DNA of 64,000 nt from SZUA-254 sp031379665 (GTDB lineage: Bacteria; Bacteroidota; Ignavibacteria; UBA10030; SZUA-254). The translations under genes were made by a program, and so were the position numbers. Below are positions 32,848-41,731 of the stretch, one piece after another (position 1 is the stretch's first letter; every line of letters starts with the position of its first letter). Location of the stretch: contig JANNFI010000089.1 of NCBI GenBank assembly GCA_031379665.1, forward strand, positions 1 to 64,000, in the 5' to 3' direction. The notes beneath the pieces are model-generated. The model was not told where the DNA came from, did not search any database, and saw only the letters and a list, made by a program, of their open reading frames with translations.

Positions 32848-33938
32848 GAGAGCCATCCGATGATGGTCATGACGATGATGAACATGACGGCGATGAGGCC
32901 GCCGTAGGTGACGAGCCGGCTCTTCTTCCCCCTCGCGCTGCTCCTGTCCCAGAACGGCACCAGCGTCCAGAGCAGCCCGGCGAGGCCGAAGAACATGATG
33001 CCGAGCACCTCCCCTTCGAAGACGAGGATGTTCGCCGGAAGGTACTTGAGCGTCTGGAACATGAACATGAAGTACCACTCCGGTTTGATCCCCGCCGGGG
33101 CCGACGCGAAGGGGTCGGCCTTCACGCCGAGCTCCCACGGGAAGAGCACCGCGAGCACGGCCAGAAGGTTCAGGACGATGAGCCAGAGCAGGAGGTCCCG
33201 GTAGAGGAAGTTCGGGAAGAAGGGCATCTTCTTCATTGGGATGGGCGGCGCCGCGCCCGGGGCCGCGACATCGGAGCCCAATGGCTCGCTCATCCCCTGC
33301 CGCTGGACCAGAACGAGGTGGATCCCGAGGAGGACGGTGAAGAGGCCGGGAAAGACCGCCACGTGGAACCCGAAGAACCTCGAGAGGGTCGCGCCGGTGA
33401 CGTCGGGGCCGCTCCGGAGGAATTCCAGGATCGGCTCGCCGATGAACGGCACCACGCCGGCGATGTCGGTGCCCACCTTGGTGGCGAAGAACGCCAGCTC
33501 GTTCCAGGGAAGCAGGTATCCGCTGAACCCGAAGCCCATCCCGAGGAAGAGCATCAGCATCCCGGTGAGCCAGGTGATCTCGCGCGGTTTGCGGTAAGTC
33601 CGTTCGAAGAAGACGCTGAACATGTGGATCATCGCCGACAGGATGAAGAGGTTCGCCGCCCAGCTGTGGATCGACCGGATCAGCCAGCCGAACTCCACCT
33701 TCGACATGATATATTGAATGCTCTCGTACGCCAGGTCCTCGCTGCCTTTATAGTAGAGGAGCAGCATGATCCCGGTGACGACCTGGATGATGAAGAGGAA
33801 GAGCGTCACACCGCCGAAGTAGTACCAGATGGAGTGGCGGTGCACGGGCACGTACTTCTTCCCCATGAAGTTCACCAGGTCCTCGAGGTGGACCCGCTCG
33901 TTGACCCAGCCGTAGGCCTTTTCGAGGGCCTTCTTCAT
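32844..33938 (-). CDS. Cytochrome b of a bc-type menaquinol oxidoreductase
   Basis: 364 residues, about eight membrane helices. Haem ligand pairs appear as HX13H (SIHSWAANLFILSAMIHMF) and HX14H (FHVAVFPGLFTVLLGIHLVL); the 14-residue second spacing is the b6-like form. The quinol-site motif PEWY is in IKPEWYFMFMFQTLKYLP. The b6-like core and subunit-IV-like part are fused in one chain. The ATG at 33938 overlaps the Rieske stop (ATGA). With the Rieske protein it forms the catalytic core of a quinol:cytochrome c oxidoreductase in the inner membrane. A longer in-frame upstream extension runs inside the Rieske gene and is rejected. Confidence 0.93.
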   Translation of the reverse strand: MKKALEKAYGWVNERVHLEDLVNFMGKKYVPVHRHSIWYYFGGVTLFLFIIQVVTGIMLLLYYKGSEDLAYESIQYIMSKVEFGWLIRSIHSWAANLFILSAMIHMFSVFFERTYRKPREITWLTGMLMLFLGMGFGFSGYLLPWNELAFFATKVGTDIAGVVPFIGEPILEFLRSGPDVTGATLSRFFGFHVAVFPGLFTVLLGIHLVLVQRQGMSEPLGSDVAAPGAAPPIPMKKMPFFPNFLYRDLLLWLIVLNLLAVLAVLFPWELGVKADPFASAPAGIKPEWYFMFMFQTLKYLPANILVFEGEVLGIMFFGLAGLLWTLVPFWDRSSARGKKSRLVTYGGLIAVMFIIVMTIIGWLS

Positions 33939-34396
33939 ACAATTTTCGCGATCACGATTTCGTCCCCCTGGACGACGACCTTGTACGGTTCGAGCGGTCT
34001 TGGCGGCGGTCCCGCGACGTTCCGGCCGGTCAGGTCGTACTTGCCGTTGTGGCAGGCGCACCAGATCATCCCGATCTCCTTGTTGAACTGAACGGTGCAG
34101 TCGAGGTGCGTGCAGGTGGCGTCGAACGCCTTGAGCTCGTCGTCGGCCGTGCGCACGAGGATCACCGGCTTGTTGCCGAACTTGATGATCTTTCCTGAAT
34201 CGCGCGCAAGGTCGTCCTTCTTCCCCGCGTTCACCGACTTCACCTCCACCTCCGCCTGCACCGGCGGCTTCAGGTACGCGAGGATGGGGTAGAAGATCGA
34301 GGCGAAGAAGGCGAGAAGGCCGCCCGAGAGGACGTACCGTAAAAAGTTTCGTTTTCCCTCATCGGGCGCCGGCCGGGAGCTGGTTGCGTTCATCAT
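33935..34396 (-). CDS. Rieske iron-sulfur protein
   Basis: 153 residues: one N-terminal membrane helix (YVLSGGLLAFFASIFYPILA), then a periplasmic Rieske domain with the two ligand boxes CTHLDC and CACHNGKYD. Both boxes are complete (two Cys, two His), and the Cys pair for the stabilising disulfide is present. It transfers electrons from menaquinol at the cytochrome b site to the c-type haems. It begins after the seven-haem cytochrome gene (34 nt gap) and overlaps cytochrome b. Length is normal for a Gram-negative or b6f-type Rieske protein. Confidence 0.95.
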   Translation of the reverse strand: MMNATSSRPAPDEGKRNFLRYVLSGGLLAFFASIFYPILAYLKPPVQAEVEVKSVNAGKKDDLARDSGKIIKFGNKPVILVRTADDELKAFDATCTHLDCTVQFNKEIGMIWCACHNGKYDLTGRNVAGPPPRPLEPYKVVVQGDEIVIAKIV

Positions 34397-34429
34397 TCCA
34401 TGTGCTCAGTCGTTACGGGGTCGTCCGGG

Positions 34430-35929
34430 CTATTGCGCGCCCGGCGCGTGACACTCGCTGCAGTTCATTTCCATCCAGGCGTCGCCGATGTCGACCGGGT
34501 GTTTGTAATCGATCCCCCCGAGCGAAATTCTCAGTGTGTCCTCCTCGAATTTCTGCGCGAGGATCGTATGGCAGGTGTTGCAGTCCTTCGAGAGAACCTT
34601 CCCCTGCTCGTTGACGTGCTTGCCGTCGTGGCAGCGGAAACAGCCGTTATAATAGAGGTGCCCCAGGTTGTCGGGAAACTTCCTCCAGTCGGTCTTCATC
34701 TCGGGGAAGTAATTCCGGTTGTAAATCTTCTGGACCTCCGCGATGGCGCTGTCGAGCGTCGGCTTCCCCGACGCGAAAACCTCCGGGTGGTTGTCCCGGT
34801 AATAGCCTTCCATCGTGAGCCGGATGGTGTCGAGCGCGCCCTCCCTGGTGGAGTAGTCTGCCTCGAGCGCCTCGACGCTCACCGACTTCACCGACGGCAG
34901 CGACGGGCTGATCCAGCCGAGCGACATCACGTGGTTCACCGAGCGGGCTGGTGGATGGTAGATGTGCGACGGGCGGTTGTGGCAATCGATGCAGTCCATC
35001 CGGCGCGTGAAGGCGGTCTCGAGCGAATCCTCCGTGACCTCGACCTCGGTGCTCCGGTAGATCGTCTCCGCGCCGTCCGGTGTCCTCGACCTGACCCACG
35101 GGATCACCTGGCGCCCGCGGTCGAGCGCCTTGTAGGTTACCTCGTGCGCGATGTTCATGTGCCAGTGGATGCCGGAGGTGGGCCCCGCCTCTGCGTTTCC
35201 TCCCCCGATTTTCATCAGCAAATTAATGTCCCACCGGGTGTTTTTGTCGTCGGCGAGGTAGTAGGTGTTCGTCCGCTGTTTCTCACTGAAGAAGTGCTTC
35301 GGCCAGTGACACTGTTCGCACGTCCCCTGCGCCGGACGGAGGTTTTCGATCGGGGTGGGGATCGGCTTCGGGTATTTGTCGAAGGCGACTGCGTAAAGCT
35401 GGTAACTACCGGAGATCTTCGCCTTCACGAACCAGTCCGCCCCCGACCCGATGTGGCACTGCACGCAGCCCACCCTCGCGTGGGGGGAGAACTGGTAGGC
35501 GGTGTACTCGGGCTCCATCACCGTATGGCACGTTTCCCCGCAGAACTCGTCGGACTCCGTGTACTCGTACGCCTTGAAGCTGCCGAACGCCGAGAAGAGA
35601 AGGAGCGCGAGGCCGCCGGCCGAAATGCTCACGAACGCGGTCCGGTGCCTCGGGTTGTTCAGGTCGATCTGCGGGAGGTGCAGACCGTGGGGCTTGCCGA
35701 GCCGCTCGCGGCGATTTTCGCGCATCACGCCGTAGGTCATCAGCGCGATCCCCAGGAGGAGGAACACCGGCATGATCACGAACGTGATGATGCCGACGTA
35801 GGGATTCTCGACGGCGGCCATCAACTCGAGGATCGTCAGGAACAGGATCAGGCCGAAACTGATGCCTGCGATGGCCGCCCCGATGAGCGTGACAAGGTTG
35901 TAGAACGATTGGGGGAAGATGCGTTTCAT
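34430..35929 (-). CDS. NapC/NirT-like seven-haem membrane cytochrome
   Basis: 499 residues. Three N-terminal membrane segments (about 12-38, 45-68 and 98-120) are followed by a haem domain. The first site has the unusual spacing CGETCH (CX3CH) within FCGETCHTVMEPEYTAYQFS, as in some NapC/NirT relatives; six CXXCH follow (CVQCH, CEQCH, CIDCH, CFRCH, CNTCH, CSECH). It probably passes electrons between the quinone pool or cytochrome b and the other multihaem subunits. The start at 35929 is chosen over 35986 because the membrane domain starts there. It is the second gene of the operon, 115 nt after the large cytochrome gene. Confidence 0.88.
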   Translation of the reverse strand: MKRIFPQSFYNLVTLIGAAIAGISFGLILFLTILELMAAVENPYVGIITFVIMPVFLLLGIALMTYGVMRENRRERLGKPHGLHLPQIDLNNPRHRTAFVSISAGGLALLLFSAFGSFKAYEYTESDEFCGETCHTVMEPEYTAYQFSPHARVGCVQCHIGSGADWFVKAKISGSYQLYAVAFDKYPKPIPTPIENLRPAQGTCEQCHWPKHFFSEKQRTNTYYLADDKNTRWDINLLMKIGGGNAEAGPTSGIHWHMNIAHEVTYKALDRGRQVIPWVRSRTPDGAETIYRSTEVEVTEDSLETAFTRRMDCIDCHNRPSHIYHPPARSVNHVMSLGWISPSLPSVKSVSVEALEADYSTREGALDTIRLTMEGYYRDNHPEVFASGKPTLDSAIAEVQKIYNRNYFPEMKTDWRKFPDNLGHLYYNGCFRCHDGKHVNEQGKVLSKDCNTCHTILAQKFEEDTLRISLGGIDYKHPVDIGDAWMEMNCSECHAPGAQ

Positions 35930-36044
35930 TCTGGCGTCGTTGGCTGGAAACAGCTGGCAATGTAATGATTCCAGCGGTGAATGCAAATCTCAGCGGCGTT
36001 CGCGGCGGGGCTGGAGGCCCCCGTGAGCACACGATTCGTCCGGT

Positions 36045-38294
36045 TCATCGACCGTCGCCCGGCGGCTTTTCGGGTTCCTGTTCCGTCCCGTCCCCGGCCG
36101 CGAGCTCTTCCCTCGTCCTGTCGGCCACGATCCGTTGCAGCTCGAGCGGATGGTCCTCTTCCATCTCTTCCTCGGTCAGCGTCCCCTTCCAGAACGCCAC
36201 GTTCAGGGGATACACGTCCGGGTTGAAGATCACGAAGTAGAAGTGCCACACGACGATGGCGAGCGTCGCCAGCCACGCCTCGTAGTAGTGTATGGTTCGG
36301 GCCACGTCATATCCCATTTTCGTGAGGAGGCCGATGAACGTGTTGTCGAACCACATGACGACGCCTGTTACGCCCATGATGAAGGTGCCCCATATGAGAG
36401 CCCAGTATTCGGCTTTCTCGATGTAGGAAAACCGGTCGAAGAGCGGGCGCTCCGCTTTGAGGCCGAGGTTGTACCTCACCATCGCGACGGCGTCCCTGGC
36501 GTCACGGAGCCGCGGGAGCATGTCGTTGATAAGGCGTCGCCCCGGATGGGTGAAGAGGACGTACCAGACGTGGTAGAAGCTCGCCCCCAGCATCACCACC
36601 CCGGCGACGCGGTGGATGACGCTGCGGGTGTCGAACACCGATCCGCTCAGCGACCTGATCCACTGCACCCACCACGCCTCGGGGAAGCGGAGCATGAACC
36701 CGGTAACGACCAGCGTCGTGAAGCTCAAAAGGAGCGCTGCGTGCTGGAACCTTTCGTTGGCCCCCATCCTCGGGTAGAGCTCGTGGCTCGTATGGGGGTG
36801 GGGGATGAGGCCGCGCCGGACCATCAGTTTCCGGCGTGATTTCCTCACGAAGTCGAGCGCGTTGTGGACGAGCATCCCCCCGATAATGACCACGATCAAC
36901 GCGATGTAGGCCGTCGAGATCCAGTAGAGCGTCGGCTCTTCCGCGCGGGAGGTCTCGTCGACGTGGACCTTGCCGACGGTAAACCGTTCGTTCGCCCCGG
37001 GATGGCAGCTGCCGCAGGTCTTTGCGAGGTTCGCGTGGTTGATCGTGGAGGTGGAATCGTCCGACGACCTGATGTTGTGCGTCCCGTGGCAGCTCGCGCA
37101 GTTGGCGACCTCGATCGAGCCGCCGCGGATGGCGAGGCCGTGGTAGCTGTCGGAGAAAGTGCGGAAACGGTCGCTCGCGATGCCGTACTTGGTCGAGAGG
37201 GCGGCGGAGCTGTGGCACGGCGAGCAGACCTGTGCCGAGAGGTTTTTCTTCGAGACGGGCGAGTTCGGGTCGTCGTGCCTGAGAATCGTATGTTCCCCGT
37301 GGCAGTCGGTACAGGTCGGCGCGTCGACAACCCCCTTCCGCACGGCCTCGCCGTGTACGCTCCCGTTGTAAACGTTCGCGATCTCCTCGTGACACTTGGA
37401 GCAGGTTTCGGAGATGTTCATCTTGCTGACTTTCGCCGTCGGGTCGTACCCCTTCGCCATCTCGTGGCTGCCGTGGCAATCGACGCAGTTGGGCGCGTCA
37501 CCGTTACCGTTGACCAGCGCCCGCCCGTGGACGCTCTGTTCGTACGCGGCGATGAAGCCCGCCGACGGCGAGGACCTTTCCCTGACATCGGGGTTGTCGA
37601 GGTGGCAACTCAGGCAGAGGTGTTCCTGCGCCAGCTTCAAACCGACGGCGTCGTCGGGGTGGCTCGCAGACGTGATGTCGTGGTCGTGACAGCTTATGCA
37701 TTCCGGCGCGCCCTTCACCCCTGCGGAAAACGCCACGCCGTGCGCCGATGCGGCAAACTGCCCGACCACATCGTCGTGGCACCGGCTGCAGCCGTCGGAA
37801 ATGTTCGCGCGGTTGAACGGCGATTCCTTCGTGTCGGGTGAAATGACGTCGTGGGTACCGTGACAGTCCTTGCACGAGACCGTGGGTTCTTCCTTCGCGG
37901 CGATTGCCCTCGCCATCCCGGGATGGAACGAGTGTTTCAATTCGACGCCCCTGTGGCAGGTGAGGCACTCCACCGGCCGTATGGTTTTCTTGTGCGGGAG
38001 CTCGTTGATGTCGAAGCCCGCGTGACAGGCCGAACAGACCAGTTTCCGATGCGGCGACCTGTCGAGGACTGCGGCGTCGACGTGGAGCGACACCGGCGAC
38101 CCGTTTCTCTCGGTCGCGAGCGATGCGTCGGAGTGGCAGGCCAGGCAGTCGTCCTTCGACTGGGCCCTCGCGGGACCGTTCAACATCCAGAACGCGGCCA
38201 GGAGGAACGCCACGGCCGCGAGGGCCACCACGAGCATCAGCCGCGCGAGCGGACTGCGTGCGGTGTATCCGGCGGATTGATCGTTGGTGTTCAT
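36045..38294 (-). CDS. Thirteen-haem cytochrome c fused to a cytochrome b561-type membrane domain
   Basis: 749 residues. Signal anchor, thirteen CXXCH motifs in the first 450 residues (CLACH, CSACH, CLTCH, CKDCH, CSRCH, CISCH, CLSCH, CVDCH, CSKCH, CTDCH, CSPCH, CASCH, CGSCH), then a four- to five-helix membrane domain (about 470-710). Its His residues (FQHAALLLSF, VIHRVAGVVML, SFYHVWYVLF, IVVWHFYFVIF) match formate-dehydrogenase/b561-type di-haem b subunits. The fusion of a large multihaem domain to a b-type quinone module suggests menaquinol oxidation or reduction on its own. It is first in the operon ahead of the seven-haem, Rieske, cytochrome b and eleven-haem genes. Confidence 0.88.
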   Translation of the reverse strand: MNTNDQSAGYTARSPLARLMLVVALAAVAFLLAAFWMLNGPARAQSKDDCLACHSDASLATERNGSPVSLHVDAAVLDRSPHRKLVCSACHAGFDINELPHKKTIRPVECLTCHRGVELKHSFHPGMARAIAAKEEPTVSCKDCHGTHDVISPDTKESPFNRANISDGCSRCHDDVVGQFAASAHGVAFSAGVKGAPECISCHDHDITSASHPDDAVGLKLAQEHLCLSCHLDNPDVRERSSPSAGFIAAYEQSVHGRALVNGNGDAPNCVDCHGSHEMAKGYDPTAKVSKMNISETCSKCHEEIANVYNGSVHGEAVRKGVVDAPTCTDCHGEHTILRHDDPNSPVSKKNLSAQVCSPCHSSAALSTKYGIASDRFRTFSDSYHGLAIRGGSIEVANCASCHGTHNIRSSDDSTSTINHANLAKTCGSCHPGANERFTVGKVHVDETSRAEEPTLYWISTAYIALIVVIIGGMLVHNALDFVRKSRRKLMVRRGLIPHPHTSHELYPRMGANERFQHAALLLSFTTLVVTGFMLRFPEAWWVQWIRSLSGSVFDTRSVIHRVAGVVMLGASFYHVWYVLFTHPGRRLINDMLPRLRDARDAVAMVRYNLGLKAERPLFDRFSYIEKAEYWALIWGTFIMGVTGVVMWFDNTFIGLLTKMGYDVARTIHYYEAWLATLAIVVWHFYFVIFNPDVYPLNVAFWKGTLTEEEMEEDHPLELQRIVADRTREELAAGDGTEQEPEKPPGDGR

Positions 38295-38301
38295 ATTGGC
38301 C

Positions 38302-39141
38302 TCAGCGCGCGAGTTTCACGTCGTTGATCGCCTCGACCACGAGGGGAAAATACCGGTCGAGGGCGCATTCGACGTCGTCGCGCAGGTTGCAGCTTCCGCC
38401 CGGAGACTGGTGCACGCAGACCGAACAGACTTTTTCCCTCAGCCGTGCGACGAATGGCCCGATGTCGTCGCCTCCGGTGGTGAGCACGATGTCGATGATC
38501 TCAGGCAGGTAACGGTTGATGGCACACTCGTCAAAGGTGGAGGTGACGCAAAGCCCCGTCGGGGTGCGGTCGAGGCATTTCGCGCACACCCTCTGCCGGA
38601 TCTCCCGGAGATACAGTTCTTCGTGCGACATGGAGTTCTCCCCTTCCATTTCCCAGTTTGTGGTTTCGGCAGGCTTCCGCGCGGTCCGTCCGGGCTTCAC
38701 GACCATCACCGGTATGGAGGCGCCTCGCAGGATCTCCCCGGCGATTCCACCGGTGCGGACAGGATCACCCGCCGGCTCCCCTCCGGCCGGAAGCGGGAGC
38801 ACGATGATGTCCATCCCTTCCTCCCGCGCGAACCTCAGGATCTCCGCGGCGGGCACCCCCCTGCGGACGATACAGGCAAGCCGGGAATTCGGCCTGACCT
38901 TCTTCAGGAAGAACTCTTCCATCGCGTGGTATTTTTTCCGGAGATCCGGATCATCCTCCGCCGGTGATGCGTGATTTCCCGGGGCGAACCTCTCTTCGGG
39001 CGGGGTGATGACGTGAATCAGGTATATCTGTGATTTTTTTCCGTCGGAGAGGGCCAGGGCGGCATCGAGCGCGCATAATGAGGTGTCGGTGAGGTCGACC
39101 GGTACCAGAATCTTGTCGATATGTGCGGCTTTCTTCGACAT
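38302..39141 (-). CDS. Universal stress protein fused to a duplicated Cys-rich domain
   Basis: About 279 residues. The first 170 form a UspA domain (DKILVPVDLTDTSLCALDAA; the ATP-loop end reads GEILRGASIPVMVVK). The last 105 hold two similar repeats, each C-X2-C-X8-C-X6/7-C followed by a helix ending in a DxxR/RYxP pattern (CAKCLDRTPTGLC...CAINRYLPEIID and CSVCVHQSPGGSC...CALDRYFPLVVE). Such spacing could bind an Fe-S cluster or zinc. An ATG at 38631 inside the gene has an AGGGGAG site 6 nt upstream, so the Cys-rich part (109 residues) may also be made alone. The gene lies 7 nt before the multihaem operon. A start at 39162 is possible. Confidence 0.78.
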   Translation of the reverse strand: MSKKAAHIDKILVPVDLTDTSLCALDAALALSDGKKSQIYLIHVITPPEERFAPGNHASPAEDDPDLRKKYHAMEEFFLKKVRPNSRLACIVRRGVPAAEILRFAREEGMDIIVLPLPAGGEPAGDPVRTGGIAGEILRGASIPVMVVKPGRTARKPAETTNWEMEGENSMSHEELYLREIRQRVCAKCLDRTPTGLCVTSTFDECAINRYLPEIIDIVLTTGGDDIGPFVARLREKVCSVCVHQSPGGSCNLRDDVECALDRYFPLVVEAINDVKLAR

Positions 39142-39308
39142 ACCTGTATGAATAATAGACATCCGCGGACACACGGGGTATGACCTCTGAAAGGTTCCGA
39201 TATGATTTTTATCAGGTTCCGGGATTGATCTTGCGAATCGGAGGGAATTTCAAGGCGCCGGCGAGGGAGCGTGGCGGCTGACGGATGTCGTGTGGAGGGT
39301 TGCCGGGG

Positions 39309-40022
39309 CTAGTCGGGAATGCGTGCCGCCTCTCGAAGGGCGCGCAGGTTCACAATGCTGATCTTTTTCCCCTCGAGAACGATCGTCCCCTCCCTCGCGA
39401 GTTCGGAGAGCACTCGGATGACCGTCTCCGACACCGTGCCGATGTAGCTGGCGATTTCTTCCCTGGTGAGCCTGCTGCGCAGCGTGTGCCCGTCGTCCTC
39501 GGTGCCGTAGAATTCCTTCAGCATCAGGAGCGTCTCGGCCAGACGCTCCCTCACCTGTTTCTGGGCGAGTGACACCTGCTTCTGTTCGGCCCTGGCGAGG
39601 TCCTGCGTCAGTTGACGCATGATGCCTGCGGTGAGCGCGGGGTTTTCTTTCAACAATAGTTGGAAGGTCTGGCGTGGAATGAAGCAGATCGACGCGTCCT
39701 CCAGCACGGTGGCGGTGAGTTCGTACGGCGTCCCGCTCACGAGCGCCCGGTACCCGACCACGTCCCCCTCGCGCGCCAGGCGGACGATCTGTTCACGCCC
39801 CGCCTCGCCGACTTTCGTCAGCTTGACCTTGCCCTGATTGAGGCAATAGAGTCCCGACGGGTAATCGCCCTCGTAGAAGAGGACCTGGCCGCTCCTGTGG
39901 AAGTTGCATCCTTTGTGGAGTTGGAGTTTTCCGAGTTCCTCCTGGGAGAGGACGCTGAACATCGAATGGAGCCGCGGCAGGCAGGTCTCGCAGTGCGGTA
40001 TCTCGAAAAGATTTTTCATCAC
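39309..40022 (-). CDS. Crp/Fnr-family transcription regulator
   Basis: 237 residues: cyclic-nucleotide-binding fold (LFYEGDYPSGLYCLNQGKVK, then GREQIVRLAREGDVVGYRAL), dimer helix, and a Crp-type HTH (LTREEIASYIGTVSETVIRV). Four to five Cys are present (C11, C14, C39, C60, C113); the N-terminal CETC resembles but does not match the E. coli FNR cluster ligands. So it may bind cAMP, sense redox, or both. It lies right next to a gene for a ferredoxin-fused adenylate cyclase (1-nt gap), an obvious candidate for producing its ligand. Two adjacent ATGs exist at the start (40022 and 40019). Confidence 0.9.
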   Translation of the reverse strand: MMKNLFEIPHCETCLPRLHSMFSVLSQEELGKLQLHKGCNFHRSGQVLFYEGDYPSGLYCLNQGKVKLTKVGEAGREQIVRLAREGDVVGYRALVSGTPYELTATVLEDASICFIPRQTFQLLLKENPALTAGIMRQLTQDLARAEQKQVSLAQKQVRERLAETLLMLKEFYGTEDDGHTLRSRLTREEIASYIGTVSETVIRVLSELAREGTIVLEGKKISIVNLRALREAARIPD

Positions 40023-40023
40023 G

Positions 40024-40938
40024 CTATAAAATCTCGGAGATCTCGTGAAGGGTGAAGCGCGTGCGTTTCCCCTTGAGCGCGACGTCGTTGAACGTTTCCC
40101 TTGGGCGCACCCGCCCGAAGACCTCGCGCAGCGCCGCGTCGGAAATGAGCATCGACGTGCCGGTCTGTTTGTTGGCCTCCTCGATTCGCTCGGCCACGTT
40201 CACCGCATCGCCAATGACGGCCATTTTTTCCATGTTGGCCATGCCAATGGTGCCGATCACCACAGGGCCGTAATGGATCCCGATGCGGACACGGAACTTC
40301 CGCCGGTACATCGCCTGCAGGTAGGGGTTCAGCGAATCGACCTCCCAGAGCATCTCGAGTCCGGCGCGGATCGCGCGGTAGACCGGATCAGGAGCGTCGT
40401 CGATCCCGAAGAGCGCCATGATGCCGTCGCCGATGTAGTCGTTGATCCGGCCGCCGTGAGAGTCGATCACCCGCCCCATTGTGATGAAGTACCTCCGGAG
40501 CGCGTGGATGACATCGTACGCCGGGAGCGACTCCGCGAACGATGTGTAATCGCCGATGTCCGCGAAGAGGATGGCCAGGTGTTTCTCCTCTCCGACCGAC
40601 CCTAGCTTGAGACCATGGCCCGTCTGGTCGGCGAGCTGAATGTCGAGCGTGTCGAGGACCGTACGCCGGACGGTGACGTCGCCGTTGACCCTGGTCTGAC
40701 AGGCGAGGCGCACCTGGGGATCGAAGTTGAGCCTGCCCGCAATTTTCTCTTCGGCGCCCTGGCGCGGCGAGCAACGGTCGAGGCCGGCGATTACCACGAC
40801 ACGGCAGGTGGAGCACCTGGCCTTCCCGCCGCAAACGTGGACGTGGGGGATCCCGGAATCGAGGGAGGCCTCGAGGATGGTGGTCTCTCCGGATGCCTCC
40901 ATCTCTTTCTCGTCGGGGAGCATCAAGATCTTGTTCAT
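40024..40938 (-). CDS. [2Fe-2S] ferredoxin-class III adenylate cyclase fusion
   Basis: About 304 residues. The N-terminal 95 are a plant-type 2Fe-2S ferredoxin domain with ligands CX5CX2CX34C (VCGGKARCSTCRVVV, then RLACQTRV). The rest is a class III cyclase catalytic domain: first metal Asp in LAILFADIGDYTSFAE, second in NDYIGDGIMALFG, and the Asn/Arg pair in GDAVNVAERIEEAN. The key catalytic residues are intact, so it should make cAMP (or cGMP), perhaps gated by the redox state of the cluster. The start at 40938 fits the domain edge and has GGTGAGG upstream; 40959 is possible. It is co-transcribed with the Crp/Fnr gene. Confidence 0.88.
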   Translation of the reverse strand: MNKILMLPDEKEMEASGETTILEASLDSGIPHVHVCGGKARCSTCRVVVIAGLDRCSPRQGAEEKIAGRLNFDPQVRLACQTRVNGDVTVRRTVLDTLDIQLADQTGHGLKLGSVGEEKHLAILFADIGDYTSFAESLPAYDVIHALRRYFITMGRVIDSHGGRINDYIGDGIMALFGIDDAPDPVYRAIRAGLEMLWEVDSLNPYLQAMYRRKFRVRIGIHYGPVVIGTIGMANMEKMAVIGDAVNVAERIEEANKQTGTSMLISDAALREVFGRVRPRETFNDVALKGKRTRFTLHEISEIL

Positions 40939-40983
40939 CGCCTCACCGTCAGTTGCCATCCCTGATACCCGGTACGGGCTGAA

Positions 40984-41583
40984 TTATTCCTTCTTCTCCG
41001 GCTGGACCTTCTTCATCTCCACCCTGATGGTGAGCCTGACATCCTTCGAGACAACGAGACCGCCGGCTTCGAGCGCCTTGTTCCATTTGACGCCAAAATC
41101 GAACCGGTCGATGGTGGTTTCAGCTTTCCAGCCCATCCTCACGCCGCCTCGCGAATCGGTCATGCTGCCGAAGTAGATCGCGTCGAGCACGACCGGCTTC
41201 GTCGTATCGCGGATTGTGAGATTCCCGGTAATTTTGTACTTGCCATCCGGGGTCTTCTCGAACTTGGTGCTCTTGAAGGTCGCCTCAGGGTGCTTCGTCG
41301 CGTCGAAGAAGTCAGGGCCGAGCAGGTCGTTGTCGCGGTATTCGTTGTCGGTCGCGATGGTGCCGGTCTTGATGACGGCTTCGATGGTCGCAGCCGAGAA
41401 ATCCTCACCCGCGGAGGTCATCTTGACGTCGAAGTCCTTGAACCGTCCGGTGGCTTCGGCGATGATCATATGGGTGACGGCGAATTCGACCGAACTGTGC
41501 GACCGGTCGACCTGCCAGGCGTCCTGGCCGGCGAGCGGTCCCGCGGCGAGGATGAGACCGAAGAGAACTGAGAGTATCTTCAT
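40984..41583 (-). CDS. YceI-family periplasmic protein
   Basis: 199 residues: signal peptide (MKILSVLFGLILAAGPLAG), then the YceI lipocalin-like barrel (WQVDRSHSSVEFAVTHMIIA, then NDLLGPDFFDATKHPEATFK, and TKPVVLDAIYFG). YceI proteins bind polyisoprenoid lipids and are often near respiratory or quinone genes. The start at 41583 begins the signal peptide; a longer in-frame extension from 41754 crosses non-coding AT-rich sequence and is rejected. It is upstream of the ferredoxin-cyclase gene on the same strand, with a 45-nt gap. Confidence 0.9.
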   Translation of the reverse strand: MKILSVLFGLILAAGPLAGQDAWQVDRSHSSVEFAVTHMIIAEATGRFKDFDVKMTSAGEDFSAATIEAVIKTGTIATDNEYRDNDLLGPDFFDATKHPEATFKSTKFEKTPDGKYKITGNLTIRDTTKPVVLDAIYFGSMTDSRGGVRMGWKAETTIDRFDFGVKWNKALEAGGLVVSKDVRLTIRVEMKKVQPEKKE

Positions 41584-41731
41584 GATGGTTGTACCCCGGT
41601 ATAAGTGTTTGTGATTGGAATCGATCATTTTAGCCCAAGGGAAGGAATTGCAAGATAACAACGGCGGAGGGTAAATACAAGTTCCGCGCGACAGGCCGGG
41701 GACAACAGTCCTTAAAAATGAGGGGATTACC

